In this document: positions 50,719 to 60,136 of the stretch, piece by piece
Position numbering within the stretch: position 1 is the stretch's first letter
Layout of the letters: each line of letters opens with the position of its first letter
Source: Tigheibacillus halophilus
Lineage (GTDB): Bacteria; Bacillota; Bacilli; Bacillales; Amphibacillaceae
DNA length: 64,000 bases
Direction: 5' to 3'
NCBI RefSeq assembly: GCF_042683165.1
Contig: NZ_JBHUIZ010000013.1
Location: forward strand, 1-64,000
The notes under the pieces: model-generated
The model's database searches: none
What the model was told of the DNA's origin: nothing
The model's input: the letters and a program-made list of their open reading frames with translations, nothing else
Made by a program: the position numbers and the translations under genes

Positions 50719-51036
50719 GTGGAGAAAAAGCAGGGAAGTTTTCGTACAGAGGGACTCTTGACATTGTTCGAGGAAAAAACCAAACATGCTACAATCACAT
50801 TCGGCACTGTAACTATCGCTCCTGGAGAGAGGGTGCCGGAGAAGGGTTTTTCAAAGCATGAAGAAAATGAGTATGCTGTAATCATCAGTGGGAAAATGGA
50901 GGGTGAAAGCGGCGGGGAACAATTCAGTGTGTCAGAATCCAATGCTACATTCATTCCCGCTGGTGAACAGCATTGGACTGCCAATACAGGTGAAGAGCCA
51001 TGTCAGATTGTCTGGGCACTTGTAAAAAGTGAATGA
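50719..51036 (+). CDS. small cupin-domain protein
   Basis: A 105-residue single cupin: GERVPEKGFSKHEENEYAVIISGKMEGE supplies the first cupin motif with His and Glu ligands, and FIPAGEQHWTAN the second with His. Such small cupins act as isomerases, epimerases or sensors; none can be chosen. It is 16 bp after hyuB copy 1 and is not repeated in the second locus. GTG start at 50719 with GGAGGG upstream. A ring-isomerisation or racemisation step for the HyuAB substrate is a guess from context. Confidence 0.75.
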   Translation: MEKKQGSFRTEGLLTLFEEKTKHATITFGTVTIAPGERVPEKGFSKHEENEYAVIISGKMEGESGGEQFSVSESNATFIPAGEQHWTANTGEEPCQIVWALVKSE

Positions 51037-51044
51037 AAATAGGG

Positions 51045-51090
51045 AATTTAAGTAGTAGAAAAAATATGTTCTACTACTGCCCTTAAATTT
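51045..51090 (+). terminator. hairpin between cupin and permease genes
   Basis: GTAGTAGAA (51052-51060) pairs with TTCTACTAC (51069-51077), extended by AATTTAA/TTAAATT (51045-51051 and 51083-51089) around a 5-nt bulge, then TTTACTG. A moderate attenuator or terminator. Confidence 0.6.
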
Positions 51091-51154
51091 TACTGAATAT
51101 TCATTTATTTGGATGTAGTGAGCTTGTTTATACTCATAAAAGGAGGTAGAGGAT

Positions 51155-52486
51155 GTGGCAGATCAATCAAAAAAGAGTATCGAAAAGGATGTGGCGCTTC
51201 AAGCTGTACCTGACGAACAGCGCCAACACTGGATGACGCCAGCGATGATTTTTGGGGGCTTGGAATTTACGATCCCAGTATTGATGGTAGGGGCTACACT
51301 GGCGGGAAGTTATGGGCTTGGTAAAATTTTTTTCATTTTAATTGTCGCTCTTTTTGTAATTCAATGGACTGGAAATGCATTACAGGGCTATATCGGGGCG
51401 AAAACCGGCCGTTCTTCTTCCGTTATAGCAAGAACTAGTTTTGGTGCCATCCAAGCGCGATTCATTGTCGGCTTAACCATATTTATTGTTTCTTTGGGAT
51501 GGTGGGCCGTCCAAACATCAGTAGCTGGAAATGCAATTGCAGCCATGTTTGGTGTAGACTATGCGAAACAATGGGGGTTATGGGCGTTAATCACTGTCGT
51601 AGCTGGTTTTTTATTTGCTATTCCCTCAATTATTGGGTATGGGTCGATGAAATGGACGGATTACATTGCTGTACCAGCAGGCTTGCTTTTGATTGCAGGA
51701 GGAATTTATTATGCATTGAAAAACACTGGGTGGGAAACGATTACGAGCTGGGATCCGCAACCATCCATCGGGATTTTAGCAGCAATCAGCTTGGTGATAG
51801 GCGCAAATGTCTCACAGTGGGTGATTGCTTCTGATTATACTCGCTATGCAAAACCTGCGATTAAAGATAATATTTTTATTCCGATGGGAATCGTGGTTGT
51901 CGGTTTTCCATTGTTTATCGTCGGAGCTGTTATGTCTGTGGGTGTCGGGGATGCTGATATTGTCAATGTAATGATGAACTTGGGCTTTCCGATTTGGGGA
52001 TTTTTAATTTTATGGTTTGCTACGTGGACAAGCCAGTTGGTCAATAATTATAGTATGGGGCTGGCACTAGCCAACATGCTGAACGTCAATTCGAATAGAG
52101 GCAGGGCACTCCTTACATTTGGAGGAACTATTATTGCGATTATCGTAGCGTTAGCTGGTATCCTTGATTATTTCATGGATTTCTTGTATTTAACAGCATT
52201 AGTGTATCCCGCCATTGCTGGTGTCATGATGGTGGATTTCTTTTTCATTCGTAAACGAACTTGGAAAGACAATAGCGGCTGGAATTGGATGGCTACAATT
52301 GCTTTAGTGGTAGGTACGCTAATAGGTTATTTGACCCAGTACGTCACGGCTTTTGGGTTGCCGGCTGTTCAGTCCTTGATCGTATCCGGGATTGTTTACT
52401 ATGTCGCGATGAATATGAAAGCCAGAATTGCTCCCGATCAATTTACAGAAGTTACAGGAAAGGAATATGACGTTAAACAAGCATAG
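51155..52486 (+). CDS. NCS1-family nucleobase/hydantoin permease
   Basis: A 443-residue 12-helix transporter of the nucleobase:cation symporter-1 family (CodB/Mhp1/PucI relatives). Recognisable segments are WMTPAMIFGGLEFTIPVLMVG near the start, GRSSSVIARTSFG, and a central SQWVIASDYTRYAKP. Members carry cytosine, allantoin, purines or benzyl-hydantoin with Na+ or H+. Directly after hyuAB-cupin, it fits a hydantoin- or lactam-type substrate for that enzyme. GTG start at 51155, AGGAGG 8 nt upstream. Confidence 0.85.
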   Translation: MADQSKKSIEKDVALQAVPDEQRQHWMTPAMIFGGLEFTIPVLMVGATLAGSYGLGKIFFILIVALFVIQWTGNALQGYIGAKTGRSSSVIARTSFGAIQARFIVGLTIFIVSLGWWAVQTSVAGNAIAAMFGVDYAKQWGLWALITVVAGFLFAIPSIIGYGSMKWTDYIAVPAGLLLIAGGIYYALKNTGWETITSWDPQPSIGILAAISLVIGANVSQWVIASDYTRYAKPAIKDNIFIPMGIVVVGFPLFIVGAVMSVGVGDADIVNVMMNLGFPIWGFLILWFATWTSQLVNNYSMGLALANMLNVNSNRGRALLTFGGTIIAIIVALAGILDYFMDFLYLTALVYPAIAGVMMVDFFFIRKRTWKDNSGWNWMATIALVVGTLIGYLTQYVTAFGLPAVQSLIVSGIVYYVAMNMKARIAPDQFTEVTGKEYDVKQA

Positions 52487-52515
52487 ATGCTGAAAAAGGT
52501 GATATGACTACCTGT

Positions 52516-52556
52516 ATCCCGTATAAAGGAATGTCCTTTATACGGGATATTTTATT
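52516..52556 (+). terminator. rho-independent terminator of the first hyu operon
   Basis: ATCCCGTATAAAGGA pairs perfectly with TCCTTTATACGGGAT over a 3-nt loop, followed by ATTTTATT. Confidence 0.85.
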
Positions 52557-52596
52557 ATGTTTCATATCATTAATATACTATGCATTTTATTTTCTA

Positions 52597-52623
52597 TTGA
52601 AAATTATCAGTCAATGTGATAAT
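52597..52623 (+). promoter_or_regulatory. probable promoter of the second hyu operon
   Basis: TTGAAA (52597-52602) and GATAAT (52618-52623) with a short 15-bp spacer; the -10 is extended (TG at 52615-52616), which may compensate. Confidence 0.5.
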
Positions 52624-52638
52624 TTAATAATAACAAAA

Positions 52639-52666
52639 TGAACCATTGGTTCTTAAAGTGAACCAT
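52639..52666. promoter_or_regulatory. candidate IclR operator before hyuA copy 2
   Basis: Three GAACCA/TGGTTC half sites in 28 bp: TGAACCA-TTGGTTC, then after 7 bp TGAACCAT. They sit just past the -10 box and 25 bp before hyuA. GGTTC/GAACC-type dyads are usual for IclR proteins, and an IclR gene lies at the end of this operon. The assignment is by inference. Confidence 0.5.
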
Positions 52667-52690
52667 ACAACAATGAGAGGGGCCATAAAG

Positions 52691-54742
52691 ATGAGAATAG
52701 CTACTGACATTGGAGGAACCTTCACTGATCTGCTTTATATTGATGATACGGGGAAAATGGGATTTAATAAAACACATTCCACACCGCCACATTTTGAAAA
52801 CGGTATCATCGATGTAATGGAAAAGACTGGCATATCTTTTGAAGCAATCGATATGTTTTTTCATGGCTCAACCGTGGTGATTAATACCCTTACAGAAAGA
52901 AAAGGAGCTAGCGTTGGCCTGATTACTACCAAAGGGACAAGAGACGTGTTAGAAATTGCCCGCGGCAACAGACCTGATTTATACAATTTCAAGTATGAGA
53001 AACCTAAGCCGTTTGTTGAAAGGTATTTGAGAGTAGAAATAGAGGAGAGGATGGATTATAAAGGGGAGGTTGTCACTCCTTTAAATAGGCAAAGTGTCAT
53101 GGAGGCACTTCATTATTTCAAAAAGGAAAAAGTAGATGCTTTGGCTGTTTGCCTGTTACACGCATACAAGAATCCGATACATGAACAACAGGTAGCAGAA
53201 ATAATACACGAAGTTTGGCCGGAAATCCCCATCAGTATTTCCAGCGAGATTACCAAAGAGTGGAGGGAGTACGAAAGAACCAACACGGCTGTATTGAATT
53301 CTTATGTAAAGCCACTAGCAAATAAATACATAGACCAGCTTTCGGAAAAATTGAGCAGCCATAGGTTGGAGGGCGTTAAATATATCATGCAATCCAATGG
53401 AGGTGTGACTACTTTTGAAAGTGCGAAGGACTATCCAATCAATCTGGTAGAATCGGGACCCGTAGCTGGAATATATGGTGCAGCTGTTTTGGGGGAGATG
53501 ATTGGCGAGCACAATATCATCGCTTTCGATATCGGCGGCACAACCGCGAAATGCTCCTTAATCAGCAACGGTGAAGTTCGCGTCAACACAGATTATTATA
53601 TTGAAAAAAACGAGAAAAACGCTGGATATCCGATAAAAGTTCCCGTGGTGGATATTGTAGAAATTGGCAATGGTGGAGGCTCCATTGCTTGGATCGATGA
53701 ATTAGGGTCTCTAAAAGTAGGACCGCAATCTGCTGGATCGAAGCCTGGACCAGTATGTTATGGACTTGGCGGTACAAAGCCAACAACGACAGATGCGAAT
53801 TTGCTGGTAGGGCGGCTCTCGGAAAAAAACTTTGATTTCAAAGTGGACAGAAACATGGTAAGCAAGTCTATCCGCGAAGTGGTAGCAGATAAGTTCAATA
53901 CATCAATAGAAGATGCAGCATTAGGTATGATTGATATGGCAAATTCGAATATGCTGAATGCTTTAAAACTGATTTCAGTCCGGAAAGGATATAATCCAAG
54001 TGATTTCACGATGATAGCGTTCGGTGGTGGCGGACCGATGCACGCAACAGAGCTTGCAAGAAACCTAGGTATAAAAAAAGTTGTTATTCCTTTTTCTGCA
54101 TCTGTTTTTTCTGCCTGGGGGATGCTGATGACGGATATCAGGCACGATTATATTCAAACTTATTTACAAAAACTCGATAAACTAGCATTTGATGATATCA
54201 ATAATCTGTGGCATAAGATGGAACAAGAAGCGCTAAAACAGTATGAAAGAGAAAATGTAAACGAAAATCGTGTTATTTTCAATAAATTTGTTGATCTTCG
54301 TTACGTGGGACAGGAGCACACTGTGAAAGTCCCCATTACAAATAGCATATGGGACACGGAATTCATCCGAATATTGAAGGATAACTTTCATGAGCTTCAT
54401 CAGCAAAACTATACATTTATGTTACCGGAGGCTGAAGTTGAAATAGTGAATTTACATTTAACCAGTTTAGGGCAAGTGGAAAAATATCAGCAGCCGAAAA
54501 AGAAAAGGACAGGCGCTGACTTAGCTGATGCCATGCTGGAAAATCGGGATGTTTATTTTAGGGAAACAGGTTGGATGAATATACCTGTTTACAACAGAAA
54601 TCAGCTAGAACCATCACATATTGTCACTGGGCCGGCAATAATCGAAGAAAGCACAACGTCCACATTGGTATTAACCAATCAAAGAGCGGAGGTTGATGAA
54701 ATTGGCAACATTGTTATCGAAATCGAGGTGGATAATAAATGA
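52691..54742 (+). CDS. hydantoinase/oxoprolinase subunit A, copy 2
   Basis: A 683-residue HyuA paralogue with the same DIGGTFTDLLYIDDTG, HGSTVVINTLTERKGA and FDIGGTTAKCSLI motifs as copy 1, collinear along the whole length. ATG at 52691 follows GAGAGGGG by 8 nt; an upstream in-frame ATG at 52646 falls within the candidate operator. It overlaps hyuB copy 2 by 4 nt (ATGA), indicating coupled translation. It differs from copy 1 in its regulator (IclR) and transporter (OPT), so the two probably act on different but related lactams. Confidence 0.87.
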   Translation: MRIATDIGGTFTDLLYIDDTGKMGFNKTHSTPPHFENGIIDVMEKTGISFEAIDMFFHGSTVVINTLTERKGASVGLITTKGTRDVLEIARGNRPDLYNFKYEKPKPFVERYLRVEIEERMDYKGEVVTPLNRQSVMEALHYFKKEKVDALAVCLLHAYKNPIHEQQVAEIIHEVWPEIPISISSEITKEWREYERTNTAVLNSYVKPLANKYIDQLSEKLSSHRLEGVKYIMQSNGGVTTFESAKDYPINLVESGPVAGIYGAAVLGEMIGEHNIIAFDIGGTTAKCSLISNGEVRVNTDYYIEKNEKNAGYPIKVPVVDIVEIGNGGGSIAWIDELGSLKVGPQSAGSKPGPVCYGLGGTKPTTTDANLLVGRLSEKNFDFKVDRNMVSKSIREVVADKFNTSIEDAALGMIDMANSNMLNALKLISVRKGYNPSDFTMIAFGGGGPMHATELARNLGIKKVVIPFSASVFSAWGMLMTDIRHDYIQTYLQKLDKLAFDDINNLWHKMEQEALKQYERENVNENRVIFNKFVDLRYVGQEHTVKVPITNSIWDTEFIRILKDNFHELHQQNYTFMLPEAEVEIVNLHLTSLGQVEKYQQPKKKRTGADLADAMLENRDVYFRETGWMNIPVYNRNQLEPSHIVTGPAIIEESTTSTLVLTNQRAEVDEIGNIVIEIEVDNK

Positions 54743-56421
54743 CAACGCATAACCCTTTTATAAAGGAAGTTATTAAAGACTCGCTAATGTCTATCGGTGA
54801 AGAAATGTTTGCTGCATTGGCAAGGACATCCATGAGTCCAATCATTTATGAAGTATTGGATTACGCTTGCGGGCTGACCGATGCAAAAGGAAATCTGGTC
54901 AGCCAGGGGAATGGTGTCACTTCTTTTATCGGGATGTTGAGTCCCATGGTCAAATCTGTGATAGCTGATTTTGAGGAAGATTTATATGATGGAGACATTA
55001 TCATCATTAATGACCCATACACGGGCGGCGGTTCACATCTGTCTGATGTTGGTTTAGTCATGCCGATTTTCGCTCATGGCAAGCTAGTGGCATTCTCTGC
55101 AAACAAAGGTCATTGGACAGAGGTTGGGGGCAAAGATCCAGGTTCATTTACCAACGATGCCACAGAAATTTACCAAGAGGGACTCCAATTACCAGGAGTC
55201 AAACTTTTTGAAAAAGGAAAGTTGAATAAAGCAGTTGAAAAGATCATTGCGAAAAATGTCAGACTGCCAAAACTGTCCATAGGTGATATGTGGGCGCAAG
55301 TAGCAGCGTTAAGAACTGGTGCCAACAGATTCATAGAGTTATGTGAACTGTATGATTCCCATACTATTACAGCAGTGATAGATCGTTTAATTGAAGGCTC
55401 AGAGATTTATGCTTTGAAAGAAATGGCTCATTTACCAAAAGGTGAGTTTGAAGCAGAGGATTTTATTGAAGGTGACCCTAATAAAGGTGGACCTTATAAA
55501 ATTAAAGTGAAAGTAACCATCACTGAAGATGAATTTATTTGTGATTACCGCGGTTCACATCCCCAAGTGGCCACCCCGGTAAATTGCTCGTATTATGGCC
55601 TGATGGCCAGTGTCCGGGTAATGTTTTTGGCAATCCTGCAACCCAGGTTCAATATTACAGAAGGTCTTTTCAAGCCATTGAAGATTATTACGGATAAGCA
55701 ATCTATTGTTTCGGCCGAAAGACCAGCACCTGTCTCAATGAATTTTGAAGCGAGACTTGGTGGGGCGGAACTCATTTGGAAGGCATTAGCGCCATTGTTA
55801 CCGGACCGACTTTCAGCAGGACACCTTTTGTCTGTATCTTCCGTCACATTATCGGGTGTTCATCCTGATACAAAAGATGATTTTTTGATTGTAGAACCAT
55901 CTGTCGGTGGGTGGGGTGCCGGTGAAAATCATGATGGCCAAAGTGGACAATTTTGTATGGGGGATGGTGAAACCTACAATGTGCCCATTGAGGTTGCAGA
56001 AATAAAATATGGGATAAGAGTGAATGATTACAGGTTTCGTGATGATAGCAGCGGAGCTGGGGAGTTTATCGGAGGGAAAGGCGTTGTCCGATCATACGAG
56101 GTTTTAAGTGATAAGCAGCATTTATCCGCAAGTTTTGGCAGACATGCGTTTAAACCTTGGGGGATGCATGGCGGCAGTGATGGTGCCTCTTCTATGATAA
56201 AGGTTTATAGAAAAAACGGAGATGTTCTCGGCCCCTTCGGAGTCACAACAAGACTGGCATTAAATAAAGGAGACGTTGTCCAATTAATTACGCCATCAGG
56301 CGGAGGATATGGCGACCCTGCAAAAAGGGATAAATCTTTAGTTGAAAAAGATGTTAAAAATGGATTTTTCAGCAGTGAGGAAGCTGAGAAAATATTTCAG
56401 GTGACCCTCAAAAATAAATAA
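54739..56421 (+). CDS. hydantoinase/oxoprolinase subunit B, copy 2
   Basis: A 560-residue HyuB paralogue: RTSMSPIIYEVLDYACGLTDAKG, DIIIINDPYTGGGSHLSDV, VEPSVGGWGAGENHDGQSGQF and TPSGGGYGDPAKRD. Compared with copy 1 the C-terminus is shorter by about 15 residues. The start overlaps the hyuA stop. The two A/B pairs are about equally diverged along their length, which points to duplication of a whole hyuAB unit, or to joining of two related units by transfer; base composition does not differ noticeably. Confidence 0.87.
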   Translation: MTTHNPFIKEVIKDSLMSIGEEMFAALARTSMSPIIYEVLDYACGLTDAKGNLVSQGNGVTSFIGMLSPMVKSVIADFEEDLYDGDIIIINDPYTGGGSHLSDVGLVMPIFAHGKLVAFSANKGHWTEVGGKDPGSFTNDATEIYQEGLQLPGVKLFEKGKLNKAVEKIIAKNVRLPKLSIGDMWAQVAALRTGANRFIELCELYDSHTITAVIDRLIEGSEIYALKEMAHLPKGEFEAEDFIEGDPNKGGPYKIKVKVTITEDEFICDYRGSHPQVATPVNCSYYGLMASVRVMFLAILQPRFNITEGLFKPLKIITDKQSIVSAERPAPVSMNFEARLGGAELIWKALAPLLPDRLSAGHLLSVSSVTLSGVHPDTKDDFLIVEPSVGGWGAGENHDGQSGQFCMGDGETYNVPIEVAEIKYGIRVNDYRFRDDSSGAGEFIGGKGVVRSYEVLSDKQHLSASFGRHAFKPWGMHGGSDGASSMIKVYRKNGDVLGPFGVTTRLALNKGDVVQLITPSGGGYGDPAKRDKSLVEKDVKNGFFSSEEAEKIFQVTLKNK

Positions 56422-56441
56422 TGAAAGTGGTGGAATAAAGC

Positions 56442-57206
56442 ATGCTGAAATCGCTTAGTACTGCTTTGGATGTATTGACCAAGTTCACACCACGCAACCC
56501 GGACTGGGGCTTAAGGGAACTTGCCAAAGAAATGGAAATGAATCATACCGTTTTATACAGGATATTGAAAACGTTCGAGGACAAAGGGTTTTTAATACAG
56601 GATGAACTGACGAAAAAATATGAGTTAGGATCGAAAATCTATGACTTATTAGCGGTTGTCCAAAGTAAAGTCAATTTGTCTGATTTGGTTGTACCTTTAA
56701 TGAAGGAATTAAGTGAAGTGATCGAGGAAACCGTGTTTCTGACATGGAAAGATGGATATCATGGGAAAACAGTGGAAATTTCAGAAAGCACCCAGCAGAT
56801 TAAATTTGCAGTTTCCATCGGTTATAAGACGCCTCTTTATGTAGGGGCATCAACCAAAGTGATGATGGCTTTCCTGGATGAAAAAGAGCAGCTGGCAATT
56901 ATTAAGAAGGGAACAGAGAAATTCACAGACCATACATTGGTTACCGAAAAAGAAATTCTAAGTGATTTAAGGAAAATCAAACAAGCGGGGTGGTGCTATT
57001 CAGAAGGGGAATTTGCAGAAGATGTATTTGGCATCGGGGTCCCTATATTCGGGAATGGAGGGAAGATTGTCGCATCACTAACAGTTGCCGGACCAGTTTA
57101 TCGTATATACGAAGAAAAGAAGAAGGAATGCTTAAAAAGATTGTTGGATAAAAAAACTGAGATCGAGAAACATATCAAACTGTTGAACTGTAATACCTAT
57201 CACTAA
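56442..57206 (+). CDS. IclR-family transcriptional regulator
   Basis: A 254-residue IclR protein: N-terminal winged helix (ALDVLTKF...WGLRELAKEMEMNHTVLYRILKTFEDKGFL) and an IclR effector domain (KTPLYVGASTKVMMAFL, AEDVFGIGVPIFGNGGKIVASLTVAGP). It sits between hyuB copy 2 and the OPT transporter in the same orientation and probably regulates this operon through the GAACCA repeats at 52639-52666. ATG at 56442; the ribosome site GTGGTGGAAT is weak, perhaps keeping its level low. Confidence 0.88.
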   Translation: MLKSLSTALDVLTKFTPRNPDWGLRELAKEMEMNHTVLYRILKTFEDKGFLIQDELTKKYELGSKIYDLLAVVQSKVNLSDLVVPLMKELSEVIEETVFLTWKDGYHGKTVEISESTQQIKFAVSIGYKTPLYVGASTKVMMAFLDEKEQLAIIKKGTEKFTDHTLVTEKEILSDLRKIKQAGWCYSEGEFAEDVFGIGVPIFGNGGKIVASLTVAGPVYRIYEEKKKECLKRLLDKKTEIEKHIKLLNCNTYH

Positions 57207-57231
57207 AATAAGATGGCTGGGAGGCTCGGGT

Positions 57232-58833
57232 ATGGGAGAAAGAAAATTGGAAGATGGCAGACAATCGCACATGAAACATCCTTCTATTAAGGATCCGGCG
57301 ATATTAATTGTCATTCTATTTTTGGCTGCGGTTGGTGCGATTATAGGGGTTCAGTTAATTACTTCATTAGGTATTTCAGCAAACACATCCATTGTTGGGG
57401 CAGTGTTTGCGATGATTTTAGCGCGAATACCATTACGGCAGTTGATAAAATTCAGATCGATTCATTCGCAGAATTTGGTGCAAACAGCCATTTCGGCAGC
57501 AACGTTTGGGGCAGCAAGCAGCTTGATTCTCCCTATTGGAATTCCATATGTTTTGGGAATGGAGCAATTAATCATCCCGCTTTTTATTGGGGTCATATTA
57601 GCAATGTTTGTTGATGCCTTGCTGTTATATAAATTTTTTGACACCAAGGTATTTCCGGCAAAGGAAGCCTGGCCTCCTGGAATAGCTACGGCTGAAGCGA
57701 TCAAAGCTGGTGATGAAGGCGGAAAAAGGGCGAAATATCTCCTTTCAGGCATTGGGATTGGTATTGTAGGCTCGATATTTAAAATACCGATGTCTGCTTT
57801 TGGTGTTGCTTTTATCGGAAACATTTGGGCGCTGTCCATGTTTGGTATCGGTTTGCTGGTAAGTTCATACTCTCCAGCAGTTTTTGGTCTCAATTTAGAT
57901 GACTATTATGTTCCGCATGGGTTCATGATTGGTGCAGGAGTTGTCGCGCTTGTTCAGGTATTGGTTCTAATTTTTAAGAAAAACAAGCAAAGCAGCAAGA
58001 AGGAAGAGGTTTACCAAGTTAAAAGCACAAAAGAAATTGGACAAGGGTTTGGATACGGATTCGTAGCGTATGCCACCATCTCGATTATCATGGCTGCGGC
58101 AGGAGGCCTGTATACCCATATGTCTCCTGTGATGATGATCGGCTTTATATTATTTGCCGCGATTGCAGCATTTGCCCACGAACTTATTGTAGGTATTGCA
58201 GCAATGCATGCTGGCTGGTTTCCAGCTTTTGCTGTGGCATTAATCACACTGATTATTGGCATTTTAATTGGATTTCCAATAGAGGCCTTGGCAATGTTGG
58301 CAGGATTTAGCGCATGTACTGGAGTAGCCTTTGCAGATATGGGGTATGACTTGAAAACCGGGTTTATGTTAAGAGGGAATGGCAAGGACCCGCATTTTGA
58401 GAAGGAGGGAAGAAGACACCAGTTATTTGCGGCCATCGTTGGTTTTTCAGTGGCTGCAGTGATTGTCTTGTTCACTTTTCACCATTATTTTTCCCAAGGA
58501 TTGGTTCCGCCAATCAACCATGTATATGCAGCTACGATACAATCAGGTGTATCCAGTGACATTGCTGTTCACTTAATGCTTTGGGCAATACCTGGTGGAT
58601 TATTACAGCTTGTCGGCGGTTCAAGTAAGCAACTGGGAATATTGTTCAGTACAGGGCTGCTATTAACAAATGCCCTTGCAGGCTGGGCTGTTCTGATTGG
58701 AATCATCATCAGGATAATTGTGCTGAAATACGCTCCAAAACAAGAACAAAATATGACCATTATGGCAGCAGGTATCATTGCAGGAGATGCGATTTATAGC
58801 TTTCTAAGTTCAATCGTAAAAATAGGGAAATAA
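57232..58833 (+). CDS. OPT-family oligopeptide transporter
   Basis: A 533-residue membrane protein with about 14-16 hydrophobic segments and OPT/YSL features: SAATFGAASSLILPIGIPYVLG, KEAWPPGIATAEAIKAGDEGG (the NPGPFNxKEH-type region of YSL-like members) and ATIQSGVSSDI. OPT proteins carry small peptides, glutathione or metal chelates. Together with hyuAB copy 2 and the nearby M24 peptidase this suggests a peptide-like or gamma-glutamyl/oxoprolyl substrate. The start at 57232 follows GGGAGG. It ends the second hyu operon; a shared terminator lies at 58992. Confidence 0.82.
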   Translation: MGERKLEDGRQSHMKHPSIKDPAILIVILFLAAVGAIIGVQLITSLGISANTSIVGAVFAMILARIPLRQLIKFRSIHSQNLVQTAISAATFGAASSLILPIGIPYVLGMEQLIIPLFIGVILAMFVDALLLYKFFDTKVFPAKEAWPPGIATAEAIKAGDEGGKRAKYLLSGIGIGIVGSIFKIPMSAFGVAFIGNIWALSMFGIGLLVSSYSPAVFGLNLDDYYVPHGFMIGAGVVALVQVLVLIFKKNKQSSKKEEVYQVKSTKEIGQGFGYGFVAYATISIIMAAAGGLYTHMSPVMMIGFILFAAIAAFAHELIVGIAAMHAGWFPAFAVALITLIIGILIGFPIEALAMLAGFSACTGVAFADMGYDLKTGFMLRGNGKDPHFEKEGRRHQLFAAIVGFSVAAVIVLFTFHHYFSQGLVPPINHVYAATIQSGVSSDIAVHLMLWAIPGGLLQLVGGSSKQLGILFSTGLLLTNALAGWAVLIGIIIRIIVLKYAPKQEQNMTIMAAGIIAGDAIYSFLSSIVKIGK

Positions 58834-58991
58834 ACGATGAAATTTCACAATACGTACAATGGTGTGTATGCTTTGCGGCTTTAATAGAAGGAAGTTATTA
58901 AGATTACAGCTGTGTTAGGCATTCTGTCGTAGATTTATCTTTTATTTAATACCAACCGTTTTTGAGCAGCCATCGATTTGGTTATAATTTG

Positions 58992-59026
58992 AAACCCTCT
59001 GCCTACATGGCAGAGGGTTTGTTTGA
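58992..59026. terminator. hairpin terminator between convergent genes
   Basis: AAACCCTCTGCC (58992-59003) pairs perfectly with GGCAGAGGGTTT (59009-59020); T-rich on both sides. It serves the OPT gene and the minus-strand peptidase. Confidence 0.85.
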
Positions 59027-59029
59027 CTT

Positions 59030-60136
59030 TTACAGAATCTGCAGCTCTCTAGGGAAAGCAGTAACTACTTCAGCTTTACCTTTTTCATTGATGTAGACAT
59101 TATCCTCAATCCGGACGCCTCCATATCCAGGAATATAGATGCCAGGCTCTATGGTAAACAACAATCCGCTTTCAGCTATCTGTTCGTTATTCTCATGAAC
59201 AGAAGGTTCCTCATGTACCTCGATACCAAGCCCATGTCCAACACGGTTATTGAAAAATTGCCCATAACCACTTTCTTTTATGACATTTCTTGCCGCAATA
59301 TCGAATGTTTTCAAAGGGACGCCTGCTTTCACAGCATCAATACCTGCTAGAGTGGATTGGCGGACAATATCATATATTTCTCTCTGTTTATCCGAGGCTT
59401 CGCCAATGATGAAGGTTCTTGTGATATCTGAGCAGTAGCCCTCTGAGATGACGACCCCCATATCGATCAATAGGAAATCTCCTTCTTTAAAAGCACGATC
59501 TCCTGGTGTGCCGTGTGGCAATGCAGCTTTTTCCCCAGACAACACAATAGTGGAGAACGATGGACCGTTTGCACCGAATTTTTTCATCAAGTATTCCAAT
59601 TCAGCAGTCAATTCCAGTTCTGTCATGCCGATTTTTACTTTTTTGATTCCTTCGGCCAGTACTTGTTCAATAATATCGACAGCTTTTTGGGTATAGGCCA
59701 GTTCGCTCCTTGTTTTTTTCAAACGCTGGCTGTTAATGAATGGCTGTAAGTCTTCATATTCAGATTCAGGGAAGAATGATTGCAACTGCTGATGCTGGAA
59801 CATGCTTACTGTTTTCATTTCCAGTGCAAAAAGAGAAACTTTCCCTGTGATTTTTTGTTTCAGTTTTGCATAGGGATCCTCCTCATCAGAGACCGTGACG
59901 ATATTCTTGACTGCGGATGCGTCTTCAGCAATCTCCTTGTCCAGAGCTGGAACAAATAAAGTAGTTTCACCATTTTGATTATCAATGATAAGTGCCATGA
60001 ATCGTTCATGGGGATCAGAATGGAATCCGGTATAATAGAAAACATTTGCCGGTGTGGTGATCATTCCGATGTCTATGTTTTGCTGACGCAAATGTTCTTG
60101 TAATTTGGATAGTCTCGTTTGATGATCAATTGTCAT
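59030..60136 (-). CDS. M24-family Xaa-Pro peptidase
   Basis: A 368-residue aminopeptidase P/prolidase-type enzyme: creatinase N-domain (about 1-130) and pita-bread catalytic domain. The dinuclear metal ligands are seen as Asp in LLIDMGVV and DITRTF, His in VGHGLGIEVHEEPSV, Glu in FTIEPGIY and Glu in VRIEDNVY. It removes N-terminal residues preceding proline or splits Xaa-Pro dipeptides in the cytoplasm. It faces the OPT transporter operon, so it may process imported peptides, or be an unrelated housekeeping enzyme. Start at 60136 with AAAGGAGG-type ribosome site. Confidence 0.85.
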   Translation of the reverse strand: MTIDHQTRLSKLQEHLRQQNIDIGMITTPANVFYYTGFHSDPHERFMALIIDNQNGETTLFVPALDKEIAEDASAVKNIVTVSDEEDPYAKLKQKITGKVSLFALEMKTVSMFQHQQLQSFFPESEYEDLQPFINSQRLKKTRSELAYTQKAVDIIEQVLAEGIKKVKIGMTELELTAELEYLMKKFGANGPSFSTIVLSGEKAALPHGTPGDRAFKEGDFLLIDMGVVISEGYCSDITRTFIIGEASDKQREIYDIVRQSTLAGIDAVKAGVPLKTFDIAARNVIKESGYGQFFNNRVGHGLGIEVHEEPSVHENNEQIAESGLLFTIEPGIYIPGYGGVRIEDNVYINEKGKAEVVTAFPRELQIL

